Positions 63,826 through 64,000 of a stretch of DNA of 64,000 nucleotides are shown one piece after another. Source of the DNA: Azospirillum sp. B21 (lineage in GTDB: Bacteria > Pseudomonadota > Alphaproteobacteria > Azospirillales > Azospirillaceae); NCBI RefSeq assembly GCF_008364825.1, contig NZ_VTTO01000009.1:1-64000 (forward strand), read 5' to 3'. The notes under the pieces are model-generated. The model was given only the letters and a program-made list of their open reading frames with translations. It did not search any database and had not been told where the DNA came from. Positions within the stretch are counted from its first letter, which is position 1; each line of letters starts with the position of its first letter. A program made the translations under genes and the position numbers.

Positions 63826-64000
63826 CGCACGGCCCTCACCAGCTTGATTGCGTCACCGACCAGTCCCATCACCGAGCGGCGCTTGATGAAGGACTTCATG
63901 ATCTGCTTTTCCTTGGTCTTCTTGTCGACGCTGTCCACGGTGAACCAGTTGTGGACCGCGGAGGTGATCTCGTCGGGGTAGGCGCCGAAGAACTGCTTGT
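63822..64000 (-). CDS. fixC: FixC flavoprotein, C-terminal end (rest outside window)
   Basis: Only the last 59 codons are visible, reading KQFFGAYPDEITSAVHNWFT and then DSVDKKTKEKQIMKSFIKRR to the stop. This matches the C-terminus of FixC/ETF-ubiquinone oxidoreductase-like flavoproteins. The stop overlaps the fixX start by 4 bp. The rest of fixABC and its promoter lie beyond position 64000. Confidence 0.88.
   Translation of the reverse strand, partial: KQFFGAYPDEITSAVHNWFTVDSVDKKTKEKQIMKSFIKRRSVMGLVGDAIKLVRAVR

Overview
The window is 64 kb of very GC-rich chromosomal DNA with the gene content of a nitrogen-fixing, polyhydroxybutyrate-storing alphaproteobacterium. The strongest clue is the right end, where an A-type Fe-S carrier gene, nifU, nifS, nifV, a nif-type cysE and nifW lie downstream of a NifA/IHF/sigma-54 promoter and are followed by the 3' end of a fix operon (fixC-fixX). 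This order, two phasins, many hybrid histidine kinases and MmcB, SdhAF4 and Anbu homologues point to Azospirillum. That assignment is inferred from gene content, not from a database match. I saw no tRNA, rRNA, CRISPR array, insertion sequence or prophage.

Layout. 1-8 kb: an M16 peptidase of the inactive-partner type (cut by the window edge), pgi, a LysR regulator, and ackA with a MaoC-phosphotransacetylase fusion. 8-15.5 kb: a signalling block of three histidine kinases, mmcB and a REC-Hpt protein. 15.5-24.6 kb: a SPOR-domain D,D-carboxypeptidase, a lipoprotein, a lone Anbu proteasome homologue, two phasin genes with matching promoter/operator layouts, clpS-clpA and NAD kinase. 24.6-34 kb: a partner-switching module (STAS, anti-sigma-type ATPase, REC-PP2C phosphatase), then a coupled operon of a sensor kinase, a multi-domain hybrid kinase and a DUF1329 protein. 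34-40 kb: a stress protein, a CydP-like peptide, a periplasmic ankyrin protein, a CobD/CbiB homologue, one strikingly AT-rich orphan gene, a DHH phosphoesterase, HtpX and SdhAF4. 40-44.5 kb: the ugpBAEC glycerol-3-phosphate ABC transporter. 44.6-57 kb: a hybrid kinase, a YgjP-like metallopeptidase, a large Cache-PAS-GGDEF-EAL protein, purB, bolA, a monothiol glutaredoxin, rarD, and a divergent TetR/old-yellow-enzyme pair with two operator-like palindromes. 56.3-64 kb: the nif/fix region.

How the genes fit together. The nif genes supply Fe-S clusters (A-type carrier, NifU, NifS), homocitrate (NifV), O-acetylserine for cysteine (CysE) and nitrogenase maturation (NifW). FixC/FixX belong to the electron-bifurcating complex that feeds nitrogenase. 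AckA and the MaoC-Pta fusion interconvert acetyl-CoA, acetyl phosphate and acetate, next to PHB metabolism, which the phasins serve. The many kinases, the PP2C module and the c-di-GMP protein suggest a heavily sensory lifestyle.

The observations most worth a second look are the paired TGCAGTGCA boxes around both phasin promoters, whose upstream spacing differs by two helical turns; in-phase tandem repeats at or across the stop codons of three unrelated genes; a 100-bp inverted-repeat element found twice, once inside the nif operon, with a diverged relative at a third site; a TPR gene divergent from the nif promoter that may share its NifA site; and the AT-rich orphan gene.
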